Positions 1 to 10,724 of a DNA stretch of 64,000 bases are shown piece by piece. The notes beneath the pieces are model-generated. The model was not told where the DNA came from, ran no database searches, and saw only the letters and a program-made list of their open reading frames with translations. Made by a program: the position numbers and the translations under genes. Position 1 is the stretch's first letter. Every line of letters begins with the position of its first letter. Origin of the DNA: Dinochytrium kinnereticum (lineage: Eukaryota; Chytridiomycota; Chytridiomycetes; Chytridiales; Chytridiaceae); assembly GCA_027604005.1 (NCBI GenBank), contig JADGJT010000079.1:1-64000 (forward strand). The letters are read 5' to 3'.

Positions 1-372
1 CCCCCCCCCCCCGCCCCCCCCCCCCCGCGCCCCAGGGCCCGCCCGGGCGGAGGGGGCGGGCGGCGGGCCCCTGGGTTGCGGGGGGGGGAGAGGCCGGCTG
101 TTGTTGTTGGATGGGATCAGTTTTGTTTGGGGAGGGTATGGTTGAGAGAGTATCCCTTTAAAAGCTACAAGCAAATGTGATTCTCTCACGAATCTCCAAG
201 ACATGGCTTCCCCGCACTCGATACCCCATTCTTTTTTTTTTTTTTTAAGAATACGAGAAAGCGTGAACCTCCACATCTCTGCATTTACGAAATCACTAAG
301 CGTAATGTCACGCCCTCCCCGCCTTATCCCGCATTTCCCCCTTCCCCCCCTTTAAACACAAAACGCATTCAG
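1..372. other. Window edge: poly-C/GC-rich tract and 5' non-coding DNA
   Basis: The first 26 bases are almost pure C, followed by a GC-rich stretch to about position 95, then T/A-rich DNA. No exon can be supported here, although the missing first exon of the splicing-factor gene that begins at 373 should lie in it or just outside. The poly-C run may be a contig edge or low-complexity assembly end rather than a biological element. Confidence 0.5.
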
Positions 373-2859
373 CAACATCAAGGCCATTCAAAAACTCAAC
401 GAGATCGAGATCGCTAAGAACATCAAAGATGAGGGGTCTTGGCACACGCAGTACGCGGTAAAATATGTGTTTTGTTTTTGTTTTTTTGTTTTTTTGTGTG
501 TTTTTTTTTTGGATGAGGGGGGGTGGGTGTTTGTTTGGAGGTGAGGTTACTGACTGTTTCGTTTTTTTTTTGTTATGTTTTTGTTCTGTTTGTTGTTTTT
601 TTTTTGGGGGGCGTTGTTTGTGGGTAGGATTCGGCTTACGTGTATGTTGGAGGGTTACCCTATCAGTTAACGGAGGGGGATTTAATTTGTGTGTTCTCGC
701 AGTAAGTCTTTTTTCTTTTATTTGGTTGCTGTTGCTGTTATTTTTTTTTTTGTCACTTCTTTTTCTTTTTTCTTTGTGTGTGTGCGCGCGCTTGGTTTTT
801 TTTTGGGGGGGTGTGTGTTGATTTTTGTGGTCTGAAAAGTAAGAGGGAGGCGGGACGGAAGGTGTCGATGAGGATATCGGTCCCAACTCCTTTTTCTTTT
901 CTTTTTTTTTTCTCTTGCATGGGATCATTTGCGATCTGTGGTTCAGATCGTCGTTCCATTAACGGCATTGTGTTTTGATTGCCCCCCAGCAGAGTCGGGA
1001 GGATATTTCTTCTATTACCAGTGATGTGTTGTCACGGAGCAAGGAGCAATGCCTTTTCATTTTTTTTTTCTTTCTTTTTCCCGTACTGATTCTCACTCAA
1101 CTAACGATTTTTCCTTTACCCCCCACCCCCCCTCCCCCCCCGCGACCTTGACGAAAAAAAAATCAAAAACAAACATGATGATAGATGGGGTGAAGTTGTG
1201 GACGTTAACCTTGTTCGGGACAAGAAGACGGGGAAGAGCAAGGGGTTTGCGTTTGTCGCTTATGAGGATCAGAGGAGCACCGTGCTTGCTGTGGATAACT
1301 TTAATGGCATTCAGGTTGGTGGTTTGTTGGTTTGGTTTGTTTTTTTTTTGATGTTGTTGTTGTTTTTTTGTTTTTTTTTTTCTTCTTCTTCACTTGGAAC
1401 CTTCACTTTGCTTTTCCGGAATTCTTGAAAAAAAAAAAACAAGCAAAGGAGAAGGAATGCGACTTCAAACCACTCCACACCCTAATTTCTCCAAACCCAC
1501 ACCCTGATTCTCCAAACCCCCACCCATAAACAAAAAAAAAACAAACAACCAAACCAAAAAAACCCGCCCAACTCTCTCTCCCTCTCCTTCCAGCTGATCG
1601 GCCGCACCCTCCGCGTGGACCACGTCTCCAAATACCGGGGCGACACGGTCCGAAAAGACGAGACGCCCGAAGACCGACAAGCGCGACTGATCGAGGAGCG
1701 TGAGAAACGTCGAGCGGTTGTGCCGAAACATCTTTGGGATGACGAGCTGAAGGCCACGGCTGGTGCAGCCTCCTCCTCCTCCTCCTCCTCTTCGTCGTCT
1801 GAGGAGGAGGGAGAGGAGGAGGATGAGGAGGGACTTGATGAGGAGGAGAGGAACGCGAGACGGAGGAAGAGGGAGGCGGATGCTGAGGATCCGATGCGAG
1901 CTTATTTTTTGGGAAGGGGGGGTGATAAGAAGAAGAAGAAGAAGAAGCAGAAGAAGAGTAAGAAGAAGAAGAGGATGGAGGAGGAGGGGGAGGGGGTGGG
2001 GGTGGCGGGGAAGAAGAGGAAGGAGAAGAAGGAGAAGAAGGAGAAGAAGGATAAGAAGGATAAGAAGAAAAAGAGGAAGAGGCATGAAGGGGAAAGGGAG
2101 GAGGAGGAGGAGGAGAAGGAGGAGAGAGGTCGAGAGCCGCCTACAAAGATTGTTAGCGTGGTTGGCAGGGAGGAGGGTCGGAGGAGTTTTGGGAGGGAGT
2201 GGGGACGTGATGATGCAGGTCTTGGGGCGGGTCCTGGTGCGGATTCCAGGATTCACCCGGATAGGTTGAGACTCAGGGATGATGCTGGGACCAGGGATAG
2301 TGGGTGGAAAGGAGATGTGCGGGAGGGCAGAGACAGAAGAGAAGATGTGCGGGAGCGCCGAGACGGAAGAGAAGATGTGCGGGAGCGCAGAGACGGAAGA
2401 GAAGATGTGCGGGAGGGCAGAGACAGAAGAGAAGATGTGCGGGAGCGCAGAGACGGAAGAGGAGTTTCGAGACGTGATGATGATGAGGATGGACGAGAAA
2501 GGAGCCAAAGACAAGATGTGCGGGAGGGCAGAGACAGAAGAGGCGTTTCGAGACGTGATGACGATGAGGATGGACGAGAAAGGAGCCAAAGACGCACGCC
2601 GTCATTGTCATCAGAGTCCTCACGGTCACGGTCCCGGTCCCCTGAAAGAAGAAGGAGACGCCGCGAAGGAGACGGAGGACGGAGGAGAAGAAGAACACGG
2701 TCACTGTCTTCGTCGTCAGGGTCGTCTCGGTCTCGGTCTCGGTCTCTGTCTCGGGTGGTTGTATCGCGGAGGGAGAGATACGGAGGGGGTGGAAGGTCTC
2801 GGTCTCGATCACGGTCAGCGGAGGGTGGTGGTGGTCGTGGTGGTCGTGGGTTGAGGTGA
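373..2859 (+). CDS. IST3: Ist3/RBMX2-type RRM splicing factor (5' exon not located)
   Basis: This encodes a spliceosomal RNA-binding protein of the Ist3/RBMX2 (fission yeast Cwf29) family, a U2 snRNP/RES-complex component acting in the nucleus. Exons read as 373-457, 628-701, 1185-1314 and 1594-2859; all introns are GT..AG and frames join exactly. The N-terminal helix ([11 protein letters not shown], then WHTQY) precedes an RRM with RNP2 (YVYVGGLPY) and RNP1 (KGFAFVAY), then the family-typical VDNFNG and [15 protein letters not shown] segment. The first exon, probably only a few codons with the ATG, was not found; an AG at 371-372 fits an acceptor. After the RRM come acidic, Lys-rich and Arg/Asp repeat regions and an RS-rich end, making about 518 residues, much longer than yeast Ist3. 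Family assignment is firm; the 5' end is not. Confidence 0.85.
2314..2595 (+). repeat. In-frame 30-bp minisatellite with 81-bp higher-order copy
   Basis: Five head-to-tail 30-bp units start at 2314, 2344, 2374, 2404 and 2434, each encoding about ten residues of the type [10 protein letters not shown]. From 2434 an 81-bp unit (30-mer plus a [21 protein letters not shown] segment) is present twice, at 2434-2514 and 2515-2595. Both period lengths are multiples of three, so copy-number change keeps the splicing factor frame. Confidence 0.85.
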
Positions 2860-3292
2860 ATTTCAAGAAAGTCGATTATATCTGAATTGTAATAATTAAC
2901 CAGAGTTGTAATAATAATAGTAATTCTTGTCATTATTATTATTATCATTATTATTATTTATCGTCTTGAGGTCTGGTCTGTCTCTGCTTGCTGCTGGACA
3001 TTATTATTGCACTTGGAATAACTCGGCTTATTATTATTATTATTACGATGCATATTGAAATAACTATTGTAATAACTGTCTGTCCTTGGCTTGTCTGCCT
3101 GAGGGAGGGAGGAGAGGGAGGGAGGCAGTGCTGGTTGCTGCTGTGCAGAGTGTGTGACAACCAGTTACACAGACAATTCATGTTACACACACCTGAATGG
3201 AATAAATTAATTAATTTAATTAATTGGAATTGACTGACTGACTGACGGACTCTCTCACTCACTCACTCGCTCGTTGGGGTCAATCAATCATT
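2860..3292. other. Intergenic, AT-rich with simple repeats
   Basis: The stretch holds the 3' region of the splicing-factor gene and the upstream DNA of the first PH gene. ATT/TAA trinucleotide runs lie at about 2900-3050, TTAATTAA-like runs near 3205-3225 and a short ACTG tetranucleotide run near 3232-3246. No gene seen. Confidence 0.6.
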
Positions 3293-4204
3293 ATGCTGCT
3301 GGGCATCATCGCATCCCCTCAGCGTGCTCAACAACCACCTCCACCTCAACAACCTCAACCACCTCAACAACCACCCCAGCAACCACCCCAGCAACCATCC
3401 CCTCGATCCATCCTTGTGAACAGGCACAGCAGGCAGCGAGCATCCTCATCCTCATCCTCCTCATCCTCACACCCCAATCTGCACACTGCTCTCCCTCATT
3501 CACACACCGCCCCCCCCCTCACACGCTCACGATCGCACTCTGCTGCTCCTGTCGCCACCCCGGCTCTTGTTCCCACCACTGCGGCCACCACCACCACCAC
3601 CTCGCCAACCTTTGATTCCATCGCCCACCTCCCCACCTCCCGCGTCGGCCTCCTCGACAAGCTCTCAACAACCTCCTCCCCACGACGCGCAACTGCCTCC
3701 CCCTCAAGAAAAACCGCCGCTGCTGCCACCACCACCACCACCACCCTCACATGGCGTCGTCGTCTCTTTGTCGTCGCGGGTCCGAGGATCCACATGTTCC
3801 ACGCCACACGCTGTCGTCCCAACGACCGACCCATCATGTCCCTCACCCTCGGTCCCGGCTCCACCGTCGCGCTCGGTCCAGAGGACGGCATGGTCATGGT
3901 GGGCTCCTCCATGACTGGCGAGGAGTGGGTGCTCAGAGCCCCGCTTGGGAGGCATGAGGCCGAGGCCTGGGCCCATGTCATCAGGGACTCGATCGTCCTC
4001 GCGAAATCCGTTGTCACCAGAGGGGTGCTGATGAGGGCCAACCTGGGGCATCTCAACCTTGGGAGCGGGACATTGACGAATCATCTTGGGAGTGGGACCG
4101 CGACGAGAGAGGACTGTGACGGTCACCCTTTCAAGACGACCGTGTCATCATCGTCCCCTTCCGCTGCTGCTCTCTTGCTGAAAGATTCACCTGCCTCCTC
4201 CTCC

Positions 4205-4236
<32 letters not shown>

Positions 4237-4864
4237 CTCCTTCACTCCCTCCACCATCACCACATCATCACCATCATCCACTCACACCCTTGACCCCTTC
4301 ACACCATCACCCCCTTCTCTTGTCGCAGCCCCCACAACCACCACAACCACCACCACCACCTCCCCTCCATCATCAACCTCATCAACACCACCTCCTCAAG
4401 CGCTCCCCGAGCCCGCCTCTCATGATGGCCCATCCTCCTCCTCTCCCTCCCCTGCGTCGCTTGCGAGGGGCCGGAAAAGGCATCCATCGTCGAGGTCGGT
4501 GATGAAGGTTGGACCGAGGGCCTCGTCGTTGTTTTTGGCCGTTGGGAGGGGGGTTGGAGATGGGGTCAGTGGAAGGGTCTTGGTTGGAGATGGGGTCAGT
4601 GGAAGGGTCTTGGTTGGAGATGGGGTCAGTGGAAGGGTCTTGGTTGGAGAGGAGGCTTTCAGGATGAGTGGGGTGGGGGTGATTGAGGGCATGTCTGTGG
4701 GTCCTTCAACGTCTTCTCCCTCTTCTTTGATGATGATGACGGCGATGGGGAGGACGGGGGCTGGGTCGCCCCGACCTTCTTCCTCCTCCTCTTCCTCGTC
4801 GTTGATGACGGCGGTGATGGAGGTCACCGTGTCCTCATCACCACCCCCGCCTTCTTCCTCTTCC

Positions 4865-4895
<31 letters not shown>

Positions 4896-6463
4896 TGACG
4901 TCGTCTTCGTCGTCGCCTGTCGTGGTGGTGGCGAGAACTGTCACTCCACCGGCCACCGCCTCTCCTTCCACCACCACCATCACCACACCGACATTGACCA
5001 CCCCACCACCCAACCCACCAAAATACTTTGACGAGCCCATTGACCACCAGAAACCCCTCCCACCACCACCCGCACAATCGCCACCCACGCCATCACCAGC
5101 CCACTCCTTCTTTGGGTCGCCCATCATCGCCTGCCAAGCAACACGGCCCGCCCAACCACCCCAACAACCGCCACCTCCGCCGCCGCCGCCACCGCCTTCC
5201 CACTCTCCTGCCACCCGCTTTGACCCCGTGCCGGAGGGATGGATCGGAAAGCACATTATGCTGAGCTTTCGACGATTCCGAGGAGGAGGAGGAGGAGGAG
5301 GAGGGGGTTTGGTTCGACGGGTTCGGAGAAGTCGGTCACAGGATGATGGTGATGAGGGGGGTCGGGGAGGTGGAGGTGGAGGTGGACGACCACGAGGACG
5401 GCTTGACGGTACGACCTTGCGATCTGAACGGGATGGTGGACGTGGGTCGTGTGATTTTGGGGATGGACGTGAGTCGTTTGATTCGCGGGTTGAATCGCCG
5501 CGACGGGGAAGGGGGAGGGGGTTGAAGCGATCGAGGTCGGTGGAGTGTTTGTTCTTTCCGTCTTTGCCTCCCTCTCTGTCTCTTCTTCATGATGATGATG
5601 GCGATGATGGGAGCGATGCGGATTTTGATGAGGTTGGGAGGGGAGGGATGGGCAGTGGTCATGTCTTTTTTGGCGCGTCCATGAGACGTGAGGATGATGG
5701 TGGTGAGGAGGACCTGAACCCAACCTCCACCTCCTCTTCCTCCACCACCTCCAGCGTCTCCCTTCCCACCACAATGACATTTTCCAACTCGCTCCCTCGA
5801 CGGGGAAGAAGGGTCGGGACCGTACCACCACCACCACACCACCACCACGAACGTTCACCGCGTCATGGAAGGGGGTGGTGGATGAAACGGTCGGGATCGC
5901 TTGACCTTCTCCTCTTTACCCGGTCTCGACGTGGTGAGGGTGGGGGTGGGGGTGGGGGTGGTGGTGACGACGGTGACGCGTTGGGTCGAACTGGTTTGGT
6001 TGGGTGCGATGCGTCGGTGAGCGTGCCGCCTGGTTTGTTGGGTGGTGGTTGGGGTGGGGGTGGGGGTTTGGCGTCGTCGGCGGTTGGACCCCCGCCGCCC
6101 GCTCCCGCTCATGGAACGGGGTGGATGAGACGGTCGGGATCGCTTGACCTTCTCTCTCGACATGGCGATGATGATGATGAAGTTGAGACGGACGATGTGT
6201 GTGACGAGTTCTGTTCAACCGAGTCGTCTTTGTCGTCGTTGGGTTGCATCGACTCTGGGTCGGGGTGTGCTCGGGGTGGGGTTGTTGGACCGGCTTTGGG
6301 TGACGCTTTGGGTGGTGGGGGGTTGGGATCGTTGAAGAAACATTTTTCTGTGGTTGGGGTGAGTGTTGTCGGTGAGGAGGGGGAGGTTGTGCCGCCGGGG
6401 TTGCCGCCGAAGGAGGTGGTGGAGGTGGAAGGGCCTGTTGTGCCGCCGAAGGATGGGGGGTGA
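3293..6463 (+). CDS. Large low-complexity PH-domain protein (PH gene 1)
   Basis: A single 1056-residue open frame with an ATG start. Roughly residues 115-235 look like a pleckstrin-homology domain: a GLLDKLS start, a TWRRRLFVV strand 2, a Thr/Ala-rich loop, and a closing segment ending EWVLRAP..EAEAWAHVIRDS with the conserved C-terminal helix Trp. A role in phosphoinositide or membrane binding is inferred from that fold only. The rest is disordered: poly-Pro/Gln at the start, long poly-Ser, His, Thr and Gly runs encoded by trinucleotide repeats, and a 30-bp tandem repeat. The motif RSGSLDLL occurs twice and a related RSRSVECL once, resembling basophilic-kinase/14-3-3 sites. The C-terminus ends in PPK-rich sequence. 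The next gene also has a PH domain with similar spacing. Exact start uncertain because the N-terminus is all low complexity. Confidence 0.7.
4553..4642 (+). repeat. 30-bp tandem repeat x3 inside PH gene 1
   Basis: Three near-identical 30-bp units (4553-4582, 4583-4612, 4613-4642) encode VGDGVSGRVL three times. The copies look identical at the DNA level, which suggests recent expansion. Confidence 0.85.
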
Positions 6464-8388
6464 TGGATTTTTTTTTTTTTGTTTATATGTAGTCTATGAT
6501 GCCGTTTACCTTTTTTTTCTTCTCTTTAATGTGGGTGTTTCTTTGTTTTGATGTCCTTTTTGGGGGGTGGATGAGTTCAGGACCTCATAGATTTGTGTCT
6601 TCTTTTTTTTTATATGCCTCTTTTCCGGTTTTCTTTGCTGTTGTCTTATGTTGTTTTTTTTTTTGTGTGTGCGTGTGTTTGGTTTCTATTTCCCCCTTCC
6701 CCCCCTCATTTCCTTGTTTTGATGTTGATTTGTTTTTTGGTGTTTTTTTCTTTTTCTTTTCTTCTTTTCGGTTGTGGTGGTGGTGGTGGTGATGGGGGTT
6801 TATTTTTTCCTGGTTTTGTTGTTGATTGTTTGTTGTTTTTTTTGTTTTTTTTTAATATATAGAAAGTGTGGTAGATTCATTCCTTGTTTTCTGTTTGTTT
6901 AACTTATTGTTTTTTTTTTTGTTTTGGCCCCTGGTTGGGGGCTCGCAGATCGGTCTTCCTGCCTTGCTTTTTTTTTTTTGTGGGGGGGGGGGAAGGCGAG
7001 GGAAGGGGAGGTCTGTGCTTTTCGGTTTCCAGTTCTGAGTTACTTCTTTCTTGCGTCGTTTTTTAGCACTTTACCACTTTTTCTGCAATCACGTGAGTTT
7101 CCTATTTTCTTTGGTGTTTGTTTTGCCTGTTTGTTTGGTTTTTTTTTGGGGGGGGGAGAGTGATGTGATTTTATTTTGTCTTTGTTACGATGATGTACCC
7201 GCCATCAATGCTTTTTTCATTCTTCGACACCGGGTTCGTATAGTCTTATTTGTTGATGCGATTTTTTGGGACCCCTTCCCCCCTTGACCCCCCAAAGCGA
7301 AACAGCCTGAGGGTTGGATATTTTTCAACCGTGGCTTTAATTCTTCACGTTTTCTTTTGCACGATCTCATATGTTGCAAGCCTGAATTCTTCTAGAAAGA
7401 TATTGTGCGTATGTCGCCTTTGTTGTTGGCCGTGTTTAAAATGCGGGTGTTTGTGGTATTTTGGCTCAAGAATCTATCTGTCTTGGCCACCAGGGTTTTT
7501 TCCTTGGTGATTTCATTTGGTCGAGTTTTGGACCCGTTACAGTGAGTTTTGGGGAAAAGGAGGAAGCAGCGGTCATCTGTACAAAAAAAAAAAAAACGTT
7601 GAACAAAACGTCTAACGACACAGAGAGCAAAGCTGTGGTTTTACATGATCGTCATCTCACAACAACTTTGACGTTTGAGAGGCGTAAAGTCGCGTTTGAC
7701 CCATTTTACCCGATTTTGGTGGTGAACGGTCGCCGTCCTTCTCCGCGCGTTCAGGGCTGACGTGCGCTTGCTAAGCTTGCGTGAAAGAGAGCGTTGCTTT
7801 TGTAAATGAATGTTTCAGTTAGCGGCTCACCGCGCCGCCCAGAAGCAAACTCCACTCGACAGAGGACGGACCCCAGCAACAAACAACAACAACCAACCCA
7901 CACGCATGAGTTCCCGCACTCCGATCGCGGTTTCACATGTCTGTGTTGAGTGGATTCAGGAAACGTGCTATCATCGCTCGCCGGTTGATTGCTTTGAGGG
8001 TTCTGTGGCCAGGTCAATTGGGGAAGGTTTTTTTCTTTGGTTTTCCCCACAAGTGCACAAGTGGAGGCAAAGCGCGTACAAATTCCCTCCCTGCCACCCA
8101 CGTACGGTGGCATACCTGCACAAGCACCCACTCTGACCCGTCTGTGCTTGTTTGTGTGGCAGCCCAAGGAAGGTGGAGAAGGGGCCACAACTGAGGCAAG
8201 GGCGTTGTTGCGATACCAGACAGGCAAGTAAAGGGGCGACTGATTGTGCTATAAAGAGCTTGTTTGAAACGCAGGGCGTTGCTGAGCGTCGCGATTCAAT
8301 CCACCTCTCTCACTGGTTTGCAGCGGGGGGCATCACTCGAGACACAGCCAAACACGCATCCGATATCCCTTGCTGAACTTGATTCGCT
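6464..8388. other. Intergenic between the two PH genes, strongly T-rich
   Basis: The first 700 bases are T-rich on the plus strand with many poly-T and TG-rich runs, as expected of 3' flanking DNA in this genome. From about 7700 the composition is more balanced and probably contains the promoter of the second PH gene. Short open frames here show no protein-like composition or recognisable motif. No gene supported. Confidence 0.5.
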
Positions 8389-10187
8389 ATGGTGGTGTCA
8401 AAAGAGGAGCTTCAGTCACGGAGCTCGAACGAAAAGGTACGCTTACACTGTTGAGGAGGGCCGTCGTCATCGCTCACATCCATGATCAAAAGATGACAGG
8501 CTCACTTGATCGGCTCAAGAAATCCCCTTTCCCCACCGACTTGGCAGACACCGATGTTTTCCTACCCCCACCGACCAAACGCAACCCCATCACCGCAGCA
8601 AGACTGGGCGGTCTCTCCCACCTGACAGTCTCCTACGTTCTCAACAGCTACTATTCTGCCGATGCCAAGGCGGGGTACCTCGATGAGCTTTACTTCCACT
8701 CTCGAGCGTCCACAAAACAATCACAAGGAGGAGGGGGTAGTGTCTTGCATTGGCGAACTCGGTTCGTCATCGCCTCCAATTGCACTCTGTTTCTTTTCGC
8801 CGATGACCTTCCGAGCACCCCTTCTTCTGCCACCTTCCCTGTTGACTCGTCCACCACCATTGCGAGGGGACAGGCACGGGACATGATCATCTTTTCGGAT
8901 GGTTCGGAATGCGTGCTCCGTGCATCCCACGCGGTGGAACAAGAAGCTTGGGTTGCTGCCCTGCGTGAAATGACCAAACAAACCATCACCGGTCCCATTC
9001 CCCCACCAAGGTACTCTGTCGCACCCGGTCCGCCGTTCCTCAACATTGTAACGGGAGCAAGGGTCGACACGGCTCCCCAGCAAGACGTTGCCCCGTTTTC
9101 ACCACCCATGCTGACACGTCTCCCCTCTTCATCGAGCTATCAAACCGTTCAGTCGTTTGGGGAAGGGAGGAGTCGACGACCTTCGGCGGCTTTAAGTGTG
9201 AACTCTGCGACCCCTTCCCCCGTTGAGACGGGTGTGGTGTCTGGGAGCGTTGAGACGTCGGTGGTTGCGGGAGGGTTTGTGATGCCTTCTTTTGATCAGG
9301 CGGCTTTGTATCATGGGACCCCCGGCGAGGTGTTGAGACCGGCCGACCCGCCTTTGAGGGGTGGCATGTATTCTAGGCCTTCTGTGGAGATCGTGGCTGG
9401 ACTGTCAGAGCCTGCACATGTGAGGCCGGCTGCGCTTGATTCAGCGATACACGGACTTTCTTTGACCTACGAGCCTCCTCATTCGGCTGGGTACCGCAAA
9501 CCCTCGATGGATGCCATTAGAGCGTATGAGGCTCCCCATTCGGCTGGGTACCGCAAACCTTCGATGGATTCATTGCAAGCCATCAATTACCGAAGACCAT
9601 CCATGGAGGCGCTTCACGCCACCAGTTACAGAAGACCCTCAATGGAAGTGATGATAGCCCACGCTCAAGCCGCTAACCTACCACCCTCCCAACTGAAACC
9701 CGACGCAACGACCTCTTCCTCCACCACCGCTCCCTTCCCAAAGCCCACCCACCAACGCACCCGCTCCCAATCACTCGCAGGATTCCACTCCACCGCATCC
9801 GACAAACCCCCTCCCGAGGCTCCACCGCCGTCCATCCTGATGGTCAGGACCAAGGCGACGCCAAACCCCTCGGTGCCCAGCTACTTTTCTCAACCGAGAT
9901 CGATCTTGAAGCCGGTGAAAAAGTCGGCGTCGTTTGAGGCTGTGGCTTTGGTGCGTCCTCATGGCGCCGCCACTCCTCCTGTTCCCAGCATCCCCTCTCG
10001 GTGGAAGAAGGGAAAGGAGGATGGAGAGGAGAGTAGAGGGATGGCGGGGGAGGGGAATATTTTTCGCGGTGGGTCGGGTTCTGGAGCTGGAATTGGGGAG
10101 CGGTCAAAGTCGGTGGGGGGGTGGAGGTTTGTGGGGTCGTCGTCGGGTGAGACGGGAAAGGGTAAGAAGCATAAGTGGTGGATTTAG
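8389..10187 (+). CDS. PH-domain protein with repeated YR(K/R)PSM motifs (PH gene 2)
   Basis: Read as two exons, 8389-8436 and 8493-10187, giving 580 residues; the 56-bp intron has GTACG..AAAAG ends and keeps frame. If it is not spliced, translation would start at the ATG at 8493. About residues 72-180 form a PH-like domain: GYLDELYF, a LHWRTRFVIAS strand, and a closing ECVLRAS..EQEAWVAALREM helix with the conserved Trp. Downstream is a disordered region with four copies of a YR(K/R)PSM(D/E) motif, later RSQSLAG, KSASFEAV and GERSKSVGG, all Arg/Lys-x-x-Ser-like sites. The domain layout and spacing resemble the upstream neighbour, so a tandem duplication is likely but divergent. Function beyond membrane or phosphoinositide binding is not shown by the sequence. 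Confidence 0.75.
9468..9659 (+). repeat. 57-bp tandem duplication plus two 39-bp derivative units
   Basis: Units 9468-9524 and 9525-9581 (57 bp) are nearly identical; 9582-9620 and 9621-9659 (39 bp) are shorter relatives. Each encodes one YR(K/R)PSM(D/E) motif, giving four copies in series. Confidence 0.85.
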
Positions 10188-10724
10188 AGATGTGTTGTTC
10201 AGTTGTTTTGTTCAGCATGATGGTGGTCTCGGTTCTCTCGGTTTTTTTTATTTTTTGTTTAGATGCTTGTTTTTTTTGTTGCTTGACGTGTGATATTTTA
10301 ATGCCTCATTCTCATTCAACCCCTTTCTTCCTCCTATGATACCAATGCTCCTTGTGTAGGAAAAAAAAACAAAAACCATGTATACGAAAATATAGCCCAA
10401 ACAACAAAGACTGAGTTAATTTATTTTACACTCCATCATCCTTATTATCATTAGCGTTATGATATTTATGTGTCATAAACTCAAAAAGCAAACTTCTGCC
10501 TTTGAAAGCGCCAGATATAATTTTTATTTCTTTTTTTGGCTTCGGACTTTCGGAGTCTGAACTTTTTCTCCCCAACAACCCCCCACCAGCCTCCTTGAAG
10601 CCAAACCACTCACTGGGACGAACCGTTTTTTTCGCCCCCTCCTAAACCACAGGCAGGAAAGCAAGACGAAAACAACAAAAAAGTCGAGCATCGTCACATA
10701 GAACCGTTGGGTGCATCCCAGAAC
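10188..10724. other. Intergenic, AT-rich
   Basis: The spacer between two plus-strand genes contains poly-T and poly-A runs and several AATAAA-like words. No open frame with gene-like features. Confidence 0.5.

Noticed and set aside
465..821. Phe/Leu-rich frame suggesting a membrane protein
   Set aside because: It is produced by poly-T intron sequence of the splicing-factor gene.
2314..2595. CRISPR-like array
   Set aside because: Units are directly adjacent in-frame tandem repeats with no unique spacers, inside a eukaryotic coding exon.
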